Below are positions 1 through 24,270 of a DNA stretch of 64,000 bases, piece by piece. The position numbers were made by a program, and so were the translations under genes. Positions within the stretch are counted from its first letter, which is position 1. Each line of letters starts with the position of its first letter. The DNA is from Glandiceps talaboti (Eukaryota; Hemichordata; Enteropneusta; Spengelidae): assembly GCF_964340395.1 (NCBI RefSeq), contig NC_135560.1:17284098-17348097 (forward strand), read 5' to 3'. The notes under the pieces are model-generated. The model did no database searches. It worked only from the letters and a program-made list of their open reading frames with translations, and was not told where the DNA came from.

Positions 1-105
1 AAAGTGTTCAGTGATTATACTTGATTGTAAAAGCTATGGGTTCTGAAAAAATTACCAGTTGTTAAAAGTTTGTGTGTACACCGTAGGAATGGTTTCATAC
101 TTCAA

Positions 106-345
106 TGACATCACACACACACCCACACAACACAGACACTCATATAGATACCTATATACATGGAATCTATACACACACACACACACACACACATATGTAC
201 GTACATATGTATATGCACGCACATACGCATGCATACACACATACACACACACGCACGCACGCATATGTACGTACATATGTATATGCACGCACATACGCAT
301 GCATACACACATACACACACACAAAGAAATCAAGCAAATATTAAA
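106..345. repeat. CA-rich microsatellite with a duplicated 70-base block
   Basis: CA dinucleotide runs are interspersed with CATA and GCAC variants. A block beginning ATATGTACGTACATATG at about 193 recurs almost exactly at about 263, so the array includes a tandem duplication with a period of 70 bases. Open frames across it on both strands encode only Thr/His or Cys/Val/Tyr repeats and are not genes. Confidence 0.9.
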
Positions 346-2129
346 ATAAACATGTAATTGTTCTTTATGTCAGATGTGTATACATATTTTAAATAAAAAA
401 TGTACAAAACAAATTATTGTGATTTCATGTTATCGAACGGCTAAAACGATACACTCTGTAACCTGGTTGAAAAATACAGATTGTGCCATAACAGTATTAC
501 TCTGGTGACCGTGAGACGATTTACCATGATGTCAATTGTGTCATAGAACAAAGATTACCTCTTTTGAGTATGTCCGTGCTCCGACCAATCGTGCTAGGGA
601 GGGGACCTACCAATTAAAGTAAATAAAAACTGTTAAATGCTGGCAATATACATGATATAATGATTTTCTAAAAAGAGTGTTGCTCTAATCATGCCGAAAG
701 AAACACAAAAATCAATACGATTATGTCACAGTGAGGCGTTACGCAACGACTTATACTAGATTGCTGATGACATAGTCACATAGATAACGCCGAAATCAAA
801 CAATATTTACTATATTATATGTTAACACGGATATTGAATCATGATTACTTGACACCAAAACATTTCACTCAATATATTCATTTATATTTATCAGATTTAG
901 TAAATTAAAGGTCGAAACACGTGTAAGTTAAATGACTAACACCCGCCTACGCGTAGATTCCTCGATGAAACATCCGAAAGAGAATTACGATCACACGTTC
1001 GTGATTAAACTGTCTGCTCTTGCCAAGCTTCTTAATATACAACGTAAATTCTGGTAGCGATTGGCCGTTACCAATATCATATATGTCCTTGTCAAATCAT
1101 AAACAGTTTCGATGATAAAAATATGGAATGAGAAAATATTTCTCTTAGTCTTACCAGTGACCGGAATAGTCGAGTCGCCATTGCAGACTACAATACTTAT
1201 GACACATGCGCGAAAATGTCTGCGCACAATCCCTGCAAGGGTATTCCCGGTCAAAGGTCGCGGATCGAAATACTCGGTTTAGACAAATCATCAACGTGAT
1301 TTATATGACATAAAGGTTTTTAAGACTATGACAGACCATGCGTTCCAATATTCAAAATTATTAGCTGAATTTATTGATAGTTTTCATGTCTTCAATGGTT
1401 TATTTATAAATTTCTTTCCATTCTTCAAATAGGGCCCATAACTTATCACTTTCTCAAAACAGTTTTTGAAATTGAATTTGCAACATAAACATTACTTTAA
1501 TATACTATGTTTATGTTTATGTTTACGTACTTGTTATGCTTCACCCAACAATTCCCTTTTATTTTTATTTTGACGTTTATTGCCACCAAACTAATAGAAA
1601 ATTAATGTACTAAGGTTTACAGATGCAATAAATTATTAGCCTATTATTACTATTAGTTTCTGAATAATCATGTTGACCCATAGAACTCAAAAATGCTGGT
1701 AACGATCCAAAACATTCATATACAATGTACATAGCTGTATATCCCTCCAAATTTAGTTATTATTGTTGTTTCTTTTCAAGTAGGAGTATTTCTACACTAG
1801 AACCTTGGCAAGGCACATAGGAAGTGCCTCTTTTTTCAGTTCTAAGTGTAAACACCCTTTTATTTTCATTAATGTCCAAATTTACATAACGTATGTGTAT
1901 GGCTGAATGATTAATGCAAACCATATTAAGTCTTGAGGAGGAGTGGCTTTTCCCTAAAGACTATTCTCAACAACATTGATAAATGATCATTATGAATTCT
2001 AGGTATGTATGAAACGTAGACTGTCTTTAGACTCAAATACTCTTGGAATCTTATGGTCTGAATTCGATATCCTTGAGAGAATCTATTAACCTTTCAGTCG
2101 AAGAGACATTGACTTTACTAAAATTATGA

Positions 2130-2350
2130 ATATGTCACCTGTGACACTAGTTCTGGCATCAGTAAGTCGTTTATATATGATATTTCGTAATCACAGTTAT
2201 TTCCTGCTAATAATGTTTCTACGCAGGGCGTGTTAGCCGTGTAATGTCAATGTAGAGATGCATTTTAAATTTGGCATTTCGAGGCGTAAATGTAAAAGGG
2301 AATTATTATTCCAGTATTGCGCAATTTACACTTTGCTTCTAAGTAATAGT
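2130..2350 (+). pseudogene. Decayed copy of SLC7 exon 1 end and start of intron 1
   Basis: The segment from GGCATCAGTAAGTCG at about 2156 is recognisably similar to the donor end of the first SLC7 coding exon and the beginning of its intron at about 7105-7370. Shared pieces, in the same order, include ATATTTCGTAA, TTTCCTGCTAA, ATGTTTCTA, GCAGGG, a TGTAGAGATGCAT block, AATTTGGC and a stretch ending near AATTTACA. The coding part upstream of the donor is barely recognisable. I read this as the remnant of an old partial tandem duplication of the transporter gene. The similarity is by eye only. Confidence 0.55.
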
Positions 2351-2369
2351 CGCTCACTCCCCACTCCCA

Positions 2370-2389
2370 TTGAGAGAGAGAGCACGCGA

Positions 2390-2424
<35 letters not shown>

Positions 2425-2445
2425 AGAGTGCGCGTGCGTGCGTGC

Positions 2446-2497
<52 letters not shown>
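2370..2497. repeat. Compound GA / GC / GT microsatellite
   Basis: Consecutive runs of GA, GC, GA again, GCGT and finally a long GT tract. The open frames across it encode only Arg-Glu or Cys-Val repeats. Confidence 0.95.
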
Positions 2498-2500
<3 letters not shown>

Positions 2501-2782
2501 AGCTTTAACAAAGAACCAAACCACCAACAGAGACCACCAAAGACTTTCTATTCTGTTTATAACAACCTCATCACATTTATTACCAGTTATGCATTTGGCT
2601 AATGTAGTTGACATTGTCGAATGTGGTATAACCTCCTCTGTACTTTGCAAGATTGCAATACTAGGAGTATGTCATTTATTGTCCTGGAATAGACAATTGA
2701 TTCCAGGCCCTCTGAGACAGCTGGAATGCTAATTTCAAATTGGCCATTTAATGTTGAAAAGTACTACATATGTATTATCATG

Positions 2783-4675
2783 TCAAGTTTCTTCGACGTC
2801 TTCTACGTGTAAAAATTGCAAACGTTGTAATGGTATCTTCATTTGACAACACGCAGCACTGTTAACTTCCCCCATCGGGGGACTCGGTACTTTTCTCCAA
2901 TGATTTGACCCGCCTTTCCAAATGTAAGAATTCTCACGTTGTTGCTCAATACTGCCAAGTGGCAGAGCATCGTTCCATCCCCCACACACAAACATCCCTC
3001 CTCCGTCCAGGGAACATATGGCAGTTTCATGTCTACACACATTTCTACCTCCTCCTAACACGGGCAATTTCGGTAAATTTCCAACCATCCGCCAATCACA
3101 ATACCGTCCCAGTTTAACGTCATCGCCATTTAAATACGTGAGGTAGATTTCACCATCTAGATTCAATATTGGGGGAGGGCATATCCCGTTGCATTGGGGG
3201 TGACGAGGCAGTTGCAGCCATGTGTCTTCGTGTACTATATAGCATTCATTCTTTTGCTGCGCCTTTTCATCGTGGTTTGTACTGTTGTCTGTAACATAGA
3301 AGTATTTATTATTCAGAGAAACGGCATTGGCAAATGATCTCGCATTATGCATTGGAGGAAGCATCTCCCATTCAGATTTTTCCGGACAGAATCGTTCAAC
3401 AGTTGCCATGGTCCCACCTACAAAATCAGACATCGGTAAATTCATCTGTTTTCCACCGACTGCATAGAGTTTTCTAGCACATGTGACAAGCGTAAAATGT
3501 TCCCTTGGATGATGCATGGGTGGCAAAGTGGACCAAATATTTTTGACAGGATCGTAACAAAACACGTCGGACAGACTCGATGAAATCGATCCGCCAACGT
3601 AGAGTTTTCCACCAAGAGCCACAGATGAGTGTAGACACATTGGAACAGGCAAGCCTGGCAACCTGGCCCAGGTGTTTTCTCGGATGACGAATGCAAATAC
3701 GTCCTTTGAAACGGCGTTGAGTGAATCTCTACCACCACAAAGGACAACAACGTCGATCATTTGACCGAGGCGATGCTTAAATAACGACGGATCAAGCGTG
3801 GTTTGCCGAGTTGGGTTCACCCAACATCGCAACGTTTCCAGCACATAATCCCAGCAAGATGAAAACTTCCTCACCAATTCATGATTTTCAACCTTTTCTA
3901 AGAAGTACTGTCTACCCATGAGAGGAAGACGAATCGCGGAAAACAATACAGGAAAATCGTCCTCCCTCTCTTCCCGATCAAAGTATGTCCATCTTAAGAG
4001 TAATTCAAACATTATAGCTTCATTTTCAACCATGACATTTACTCTATCACCTAACATAATTTCATGCAAAGAATCTGAAGAGCACGACAGTATTTCTATT
4101 CCATTGATGATTTCAAGAAAATGTTCCTGAATGAACATATCCGCCTTTTCTAGAAGGACTGGCATTTGATACTTTCTAGATAGTAACCGAACAGCTAGAC
4201 AGTCAGTTGTGTTTATATGTTTTATAAGAAACTGTTCACATTCGTGTTTCAGCGAAGTCATAAGCAGAAGATCCGCAGCCACTAAAGTATACGTAATGTT
4301 GTCCGAATTTAAAGTCACTTTTCCTGAATACATGTACTGCAACACCATTGCTAGGCCTTTACTGTCTAAACATTTCAACTCCACACGGCCATCGTGTGTT
4401 TCTTTCATGCCACTCCTCAGAAGTGCTTCGAAGTATGGACTGCTGGCGGTAAGGACCCCTGAATGTGCACGAAAATCTTCATCCTCAGCTGATAGTGTTA
4501 TGTCGCAATTTTCTCCTCGAAGTTGTTGGTCGCGCAGACAGGACTGAATTTGAAGTGCATTTCGAATTTCACCTACAGTATAGTCCATTAAGTTTTCAGG
4601 CGTTGTCTTATTTGTGATAAGCTTACAAACACCGTTTTCGGAGAGCTTCCTATGTGATAGGTTTAGGTTATCCAT
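2783..4675 (-). CDS. BTB-BACK-kelch (kelch-like) protein, single exon
   Basis: A 630-residue uninterrupted frame encodes a kelch-like protein. The family usually supplies substrate-recognition subunits of cullin-3 ubiquitin ligases. A BTB domain spans about residues 55-153, with the typical F-x-AHS-x-VLTASSPYFEALL helix pair at 68-86 and the SGMKE stretch at 88-92. A BACK domain follows at about 158-265. Kelch blades run from about 308 to 615, with double-glycine signatures such as VVLCGGR (310-316), KLYVGG (357-362) and KLYAVGG (402-408) and aromatic partners in the TW and IW positions. The length is typical of KLHL proteins. I chose the first methionine because it precedes the conserved N-terminal leucine-rich segment, and the reading frame ends in TGA at 2783-2785. 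I cannot assign a specific KLHL orthologue; the blades in the C-terminal half are divergent. A single large coding exon is unlike most neighbours and would fit a retrocopy origin or simple intron loss. Confidence 0.92.
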   Translation of the reverse strand: MDNLNLSHRKLSENGVCKLITNKTTPENLMDYTVGEIRNALQIQSCLRDQQLRGENCDITLSAEDEDFRAHSGVLTASSPYFEALLRSGMKETHDGRVELKCLDSKGLAMVLQYMYSGKVTLNSDNITYTLVAADLLLMTSLKHECEQFLIKHINTTDCLAVRLLSRKYQMPVLLEKADMFIQEHFLEIINGIEILSCSSDSLHEIMLGDRVNVMVENEAIMFELLLRWTYFDREEREDDFPVLFSAIRLPLMGRQYFLEKVENHELVRKFSSCWDYVLETLRCWVNPTRQTTLDPSLFKHRLGQMIDVVVLCGGRDSLNAVSKDVFAFVIRENTWARLPGLPVPMCLHSSVALGGKLYVGGSISSSLSDVFCYDPVKNIWSTLPPMHHPREHFTLVTCARKLYAVGGKQMNLPMSDFVGGTMATVERFCPEKSEWEMLPPMHNARSFANAVSLNNKYFYVTDNSTNHDEKAQQKNECYIVHEDTWLQLPRHPQCNGICPPPILNLDGEIYLTYLNGDDVKLGRYCDWRMVGNLPKLPVLGGGRNVCRHETAICSLDGGGMFVCGGWNDALPLGSIEQQRENSYIWKGGSNHWRKVPSPPMGEVNSAACCQMKIPLQRLQFLHVEDVEET

Positions 4676-5656
4676 GTTTGGCTAGGGCATCATGAGAGTA
4701 CGCACCAGCGACATCTAAATGTATTAGTCATCGATGGAAGAGATCGGATGGATGTCGTCATACCCCATCAGAAACATTAAAAGAAAACGGAGACAGCTTG
4801 CATATTAAAGTTCTAACATTTGATTCAATGTTTACATATTGAACTGTTCGTAGGTACACAAATTAACGCTATCGAATGTTTTTGATACGTTCCAAGAATA
4901 GTTGAAGAAGAAAAGATCTCGAATGCGCGTGTGCGCGCTCGGTGTGTAAATCATTGTTCCCACTCCTGAGAGTGTCGTGGAGGGCTCCATACTGTCGCTG
5001 CCAATGACAAATGACAGCAACACCACCATGCATGGCATGCCATACAATACATTACAATACAATACAATATAATACGATACGATACGATACGATACGATAC
5101 GATACGATACGATACGATACGATACGATACGATACGATACAATACAATACAATACAATACAATACAATACAATACAATACAATACAATACAATTGTTATG
5201 TATTGCCTACACAACCTGAAACATAATATATCTATGTCTACCAATAAACTATCTTGGTATCAAACCATAGCAATTGAGCTCGAGTACACAATACATATTT
5301 ACGATAGAGTGAAGGTTGGAGTTTAAAGTACATTCTACCACAGGACAGGTCGTGATGTATAATTCCTTAGGTGATGGCGTGCCTTATATTTTGACGTATA
5401 TGAAGATTCGATTGTACCCCACCCCACCCCCTTCTGTGTTATACACTGACTCGACCTTTCTTTTTGAGTTACCACCATGACCATGTACCAATTCTGGCCT
5501 TGTCAAATAAAGTTCATTAATCACTTTGTCACATATATTGTCATGGAATGTCACTAAAGGTGATAAAACAAAAGAACACAGCTAACATTCCAACACAAAG
5601 GGTTTTCATTTACAAGCAACTACTTTTAGCCTTAGGCCTAATAAGCGAACGGAACG
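4676..5656. other. Intergenic between divergent kelch-like and SLC7 genes
   Basis: The kelch-like gene reads left and the SLC7 gene reads right, so this 981-base gap must hold both 5' ends. I see no clear TATA box. The most prominent object is the pentanucleotide array at about 5043-5192. Confidence 0.6.
5043..5192. repeat. Pentanucleotide array (AATAC/GATAC)n
   Basis: About thirty near-perfect five-base units. A central block of GATAC units is flanked on both sides by AATAC units, giving a three-segment array. The period of five makes all frames open, which explains the spurious Tyr/Asn/Thr- and Val/Leu/Tyr-repeat open frames across it. Confidence 0.95.
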
Positions 5657-15306
<9,650 letters not shown>

Positions 15307-16070
15307 ACGCTTGAGATTTAACATAAAAGAGAGGCAGTAACGTTATGGTCTTTGATCGTTACTTTTATCACATATTGAAATATCCATACACCATTACAAC
15401 TGATAAAAACGTCATTTCTCACAACTGATAGAGCCATAACCCGGAATTCGCATAATTTTAGTGTGTATTGTGTATAATCATATTTGGTTGGTGTAGTCAT
15501 TAACTAGTTCATAGCCTGGATCAATTTAAGTTTGCTAACTCGAAAGGAAATTATTTCCTTTCAAAAATGTATTAAAATTGTCCCATTTTGACCAAAAAAC
15601 ATCATATATACAAAAGTAACATGAGACTATCTTCGGAGGATGGAGTCTGCTAGTACTACTTAATATATTTAAAGTCGAAAATTTTAAACGGAGTTCAAAA
15701 TTATCGTGTACGTACTCAATCTGTGATCTAATTGTCCAGAGGTAACATTTTTTATTACCTCTCTTTCTGTTATCTATACATATATACTTCACCATGTTTA
15801 CATTCGTAATTTCAAATGTCATGATGTGGTCAAATGGTCAGAGTGACCGGCTTGAAATCTACAGGTTGCAGCCATTTAGTATTTAGATGGTTCTCATTCT
15901 AAATCAATTTCGTTTTAACACCACTTTGTAATTTTTTGTATTCTTCTAATGTATATATAACAACCTGTTACTTCAAAAGCTAGGGTGTTCTTATCTGGTA
16001 GGAAATGCAATGTAACGCCTTTGAATTACAATATGGTAAAAGGTCCTGTGTTTGATCACTAGCACCTTAA

Positions 16071-16106
<36 letters not shown>

Positions 16107-16287
16107 GCTTGAATAATTACTGTGTCACAGTTGCAGAAGTCTTCCTTCACGGCATGTGTAACGTCACGCCGTTAGTGGTGTAAAAGTAGGACATTTGGTT
16201 GTGTGTCATGGTCCCTTTGTCATGGTACGGTAGGCTTATTCTTTCAAGGGGCCCGGGTCAGCCTCAGCCTCTGTAAAGGGCGACAAA
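15307..16287. other. Intergenic between SLC7 and sulfotransferase
   Basis: I see no gene. A short T/G-rich run (GTTTT units) lies at about 16073-16108. The sulfotransferase promoter presumably lies near 16100-16280, but I see no decisive core element. Confidence 0.5.
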
Positions 16288-17193
16288 ATGGCAGCAGGTA
16301 ATCAGAAAGTCGAGCTGGAAAGCAGTGACTTTTACTGGCACCAGGGCTATTATTATCCGAACAACATTGACAGAGGTACTGTCGAAACCATTCGTAACTT
16401 CTCGTTCAAGGATGGAGATGTCCTTGTTGCTAGTTTCCCAAAGTCTGGTACGAACTGGATGATGCAAATCTTGATGAAAATGTACGATGACTGGGGACTG
16501 TGTATGGTAGGTGATCAACGCGATGCTAGTGCCCTCGATTGGCTTTCGTTTTCTCCAAGTATTAAAACTTTTCGCCACGACTGGAAGAAGGCTTTCATGG
16601 AACAGATGGACACCATGACAGCGCCAAGATTACTTCGTTCACACTTCCCACCAGAGGTTCTACGCCCAGAAACACACACCAGAGAAAAGAGACTGAAAAT
16701 TATATATGTATCAAGAAATCCTAAAGATGTCTGCGTATCTTGGTATAAATTCACCCAAGATTTTAGTGATGGTTGTTGGGCAGCTTCAGACATGGAGGAA
16801 GCGATTACCAACTTCGTAAAGGGGTCAGTTTTTAATGGTCCATGGTTAGATTACGTGACCTCATGGTACAAACTTGACCGAAATGATGGCGTACTTCATG
16901 TCAAATATGAAGACATGAAACGACACACAAAATCGGTGATAAGTGAAATTACAGATTTTCTCAATCGACCACTGCCGGTAGCAAAATTAGAAGATGTTGC
17001 TGAATCTTCTACCTTCGAGGCGATGAAGTCGAATGAAAAAATTGTCCTTATGACTCAAGATGTGAAGGATTTTTTGAGGAAAGGGAGAATAGGAGATTGG
17101 AAAAATTACTTCACTGTGGCACAAAACGAATACTTTGACCGAGAAATTACACAGAAGTTGGCAGAGAGGGGCATTGACTTTATATACGAATAG
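16288..17193 (+). CDS. Cytosolic sulfotransferase (SULT-type), single exon
   Basis: A 301-residue frame encodes a complete SULT-family enzyme, which transfers sulfate from PAPS to hydroxyl or amine groups of small molecules in the cytosol. Visible landmarks are the 5'-phosphosulfate loop FPKSGTNW (50-57, Lys52), catalytic histidine His119 in LLRSHFP, the 3'-phosphate site RNPKDVCVSWYKF (143-155, with Ser151), YEDM (207-210), and the C-terminal RKGRIGDWKNYFT (264-276). The K-x3-TV-x3-E dimer motif starts at Lys272. The length is typical of SULT1/SULT6-like enzymes. The start is supported by an ATG preceded by CAAA and followed by GC, and by the correct distance to the PAPS loop. There are no introns, in contrast to vertebrate SULT genes, so a retrocopy or a lineage-specific intron-less clade is possible. 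Substrate cannot be inferred. A polyadenylation signal AATAAA lies at 17845-17850. Confidence 0.95.
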   Translation: MAAGNQKVELESSDFYWHQGYYYPNNIDRGTVETIRNFSFKDGDVLVASFPKSGTNWMMQILMKMYDDWGLCMVGDQRDASALDWLSFSPSIKTFRHDWKKAFMEQMDTMTAPRLLRSHFPPEVLRPETHTREKRLKIIYVSRNPKDVCVSWYKFTQDFSDGCWAASDMEEAITNFVKGSVFNGPWLDYVTSWYKLDRNDGVLHVKYEDMKRHTKSVISEITDFLNRPLPVAKLEDVAESSTFEAMKSNEKIVLMTQDVKDFLRKGRIGDWKNYFTVAQNEYFDREITQKLAERGIDFIYE

Positions 17194-19106
17194 ATAATCT
17201 ATTTTATCTATGGCATCTTGGTGAACACGCCCAGTTTATACACGCCGAAACTATTTTGATATGACTTTACATACTTATCACGAAACTCGGGCAAGCATTC
17301 AAACAGTGTCAAATGTCGTGAAACCATTCACGACGTCACGATTCACTTTTGTGAACAAAACCTAGACAGTAAACATGTGTACAATATTCCACTTTGAAAC
17401 GAAACCACCGAAATAAACACGAAAACAACCGGTCCACACTCATACTTATAACACAACAATTATGTAATAATCATGCGTGTTTTAATTTAGCGCTACCCAA
17501 AACGGACCTATACCGGCACAACTACTCGATATACTTTCCAAATCCTGAACACACCGTGGAGTATACAGTCCATTGCCGCTTCTATTAGGATTGAAGCATT
17601 AACATTGCAGCCTCGATCTAACCTTCATGTTTGTAGATAGTAACATGGATTTATTATTGGATCCATGATAGTAATATAAGCAGTCTTGTCAGTGAAATAT
17701 GGCATTTGAATACTGAACAGATGAACATTTTTGCCGTTATTGTCAATTCCATAGTGTAAACATTCGTATACTAGTAATTATGATCGACTCTTTGCATACA
17801 CAACTGTTGCTATGGTTACATTACATGACTTGTTGATGGTCAGCAATAAAGGCTTCAATGCGATGATAAAAGTCTCTAAATTCTATTACATATACTCATA
17901 GATGTTAGACACGAATGTCATTGGGATTTTCACAAACAACGCTTAATTATTCATGATCTGATCACTTAGCTTTGGAATCAAAGGGACACAGTCTGTAACT
18001 GGGTGGTTTGAAGTGGTTACTTTTGTTTAATAGGCAAAAAAACAAATATGTTCAATGGGCCCCACCCATTTTAGGCTACTTCAATTTGTTGATGATTGGC
18101 ATACAGTCACCAGTCTTGTAATAAGACCTTGCTGGAGCTGCGCTTTGGGGAGTTGCTGAATAAAGCTCACAGGTAATACAAGTTAAGTAGCTCTGTCTGG
18201 CTGCAGTAGCGCCGGCCTTCGTTCGCGATCGCCTCCACAGTTAGCAGAATAGCCCAAGGGCTCTTGTAGCTATTAAACACAGTCGCCCTCATGTGCCACA
18301 AACACCTGTAAAATGGCTGTTAGATTTATATGGTGCATTGTTTGTTTAAAATTATTCATAGGTATTTCTATACATCTTTCTCAGCAATTCGTGTGAAATT
18401 GTGCATCTGCAAAAGTTAGGGGGGGGGGGATCAACCTAAAATTCGCAAAATGTGGTGTCAAAGAAAGAAGAAATATTCACTATTGATTGAACTAAACATT
18501 TCTCAGTCAAATTGAAAATGTGGTATTTTATACCTTTAAAGTTAAAGAATGTCAGTAGTCAAGCGGATCAGATGTACCGTCATGTAATTTTAATAAACGT
18601 AAGTTGATAAAACAGTTACAAAATGTTGTAACATCTATACACCGTGCCTTACTTGGCTCTAATGACGTTCATGTGAGTGGATTGACAGACAATAACGTTC
18701 TTGTATATCCATCGTGCACTGGAGGAACAAGTGGAATTTATGGCGCGGGGGAAGAAAATCGGTGGTACATTGTGCAAAGTGGGGTTAAACTTAAAACAAT
18801 TCTGAACTTTGAAATAATTTGGTCTTGATTTGTGATTCTGCAGATTTCTGTGCTCATACTGAATGGCAACATGATCATGACTATCAATCCTCTAGGTTAG
18901 TGTTGATGATAAGTACCATATTGAAGCAACTGTGATTTTTTAGTGACCCCCTCTCCCCAGGTCGTAAATAATGATGTCTCCCTCCGCTTTGCAATTTGTT
19001 GGGAAGCGTATCTGAAGGGCGCCACCAATGGCAACATTTGTAGAGGTGCCTAAGTGGAGTGAAGAAAACAAACGAAAAGTATAGTGTACAACGTGAGTGA
19101 GTGAAA
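17194..19106. other. Intergenic between sulfotransferase and PSMA4
   Basis: No coding gene is visible; the open frames here match no family I know. It contains the sulfotransferase 3' end, a run of eleven G at 18419-18429, and the PSMA4 promoter and 5' UTR just before 19107. A segment at about 18121-18285 ends in a stretch (GTTAGCAGAATAGCCC...) resembling one at about 32990-33030 in a Misato intron, which suggests a dispersed repeat. Confidence 0.5.
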
Positions 19107-23660
<4,554 letters not shown>

Positions 23661-24125
23661 TCTGTAAATGAGTTTAGTATCAGAACATTTTATGTAAAGT
23701 TTTCAAACTAGCAGTCTCAGAGTGAGAGATGATACACACTTGTTAATGCATAAATGGAACATCCTGGGTTGAATATTGTTTTTTTAAATGAATAACACAA
23801 GTGTATTATACTTATTAAGTAGCAGAATTCTTGAGAAATTCTCTCAAGTAAGTATATTGAGTATTCTAGTACTCTCTCTGAAATTGAAACTGAGTAGTGA
23901 GAAACTTTGTATAGCTAAACACTACTCTTGTGTTAGTATTACCCTTTTTCATAAGAAATAAAAGGCCTGAAATCATTACTCTTTTATTGCCTGGGGCAAT
24001 TTCTCCACCCATTGAAAAACTAGAGAAATTTAGCTTTGTAAACTGAAGCCCTATATCGTGCTGTCATGTCTTTCAACTGTTTGTTATCCTAAATATGATG
24101 ACAGAACCCTATGGTGTGTGATCAT

Positions 24126-24270
24126 GAGTGCAAGTGTGGTGTACTCTGGGTATTGCATGAGTGCTTGCAGTGTTTTCTGCAGTTGTACTTTCACAAGTGT
24201 AGTGAGTGAAAGTGCAGCAGAAAACAGTGTAAGCAAGAGTACAAATACCCAAGTACCCACACTTGAACTC
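24126..24270. repeat. Imperfect 145-base palindrome
   Basis: Sequence from GAGTGCAAGTGTGG to its counterpart CCCACACTTGAACTC can fold into one long imperfect hairpin. Paired tracts include GGGTATT/AATACCC, TGTTTTCTGC/GCAGAAAACA and ACTTTCAC/GTGAAAGT near the tip. It could be a small non-autonomous element or the template of a hairpin RNA. It lies about 470 bases past the PSMA4 stop. Confidence 0.7.

Larger units (their letters stand above)
1..2782. other. Intergenic region, no confident gene
   Basis: I see no coding exon with family similarity here. The stretch contains a CA-rich microsatellite near its start, a GA/GC/GT microsatellite at about 2370-2497, and a decayed copy of the SLC7 exon-intron boundary at about 2130-2350, all listed separately. 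Open frames in this stretch run through simple repeats or are short and unsupported. About 350-2100 is AT-rich and featureless to my reading. Confidence 0.6.

Noticed and set aside
18604-18828. 74-codon open frame upstream of PSMA4
   Set aside because: No family similarity, and it does not start with a proper ATG context.
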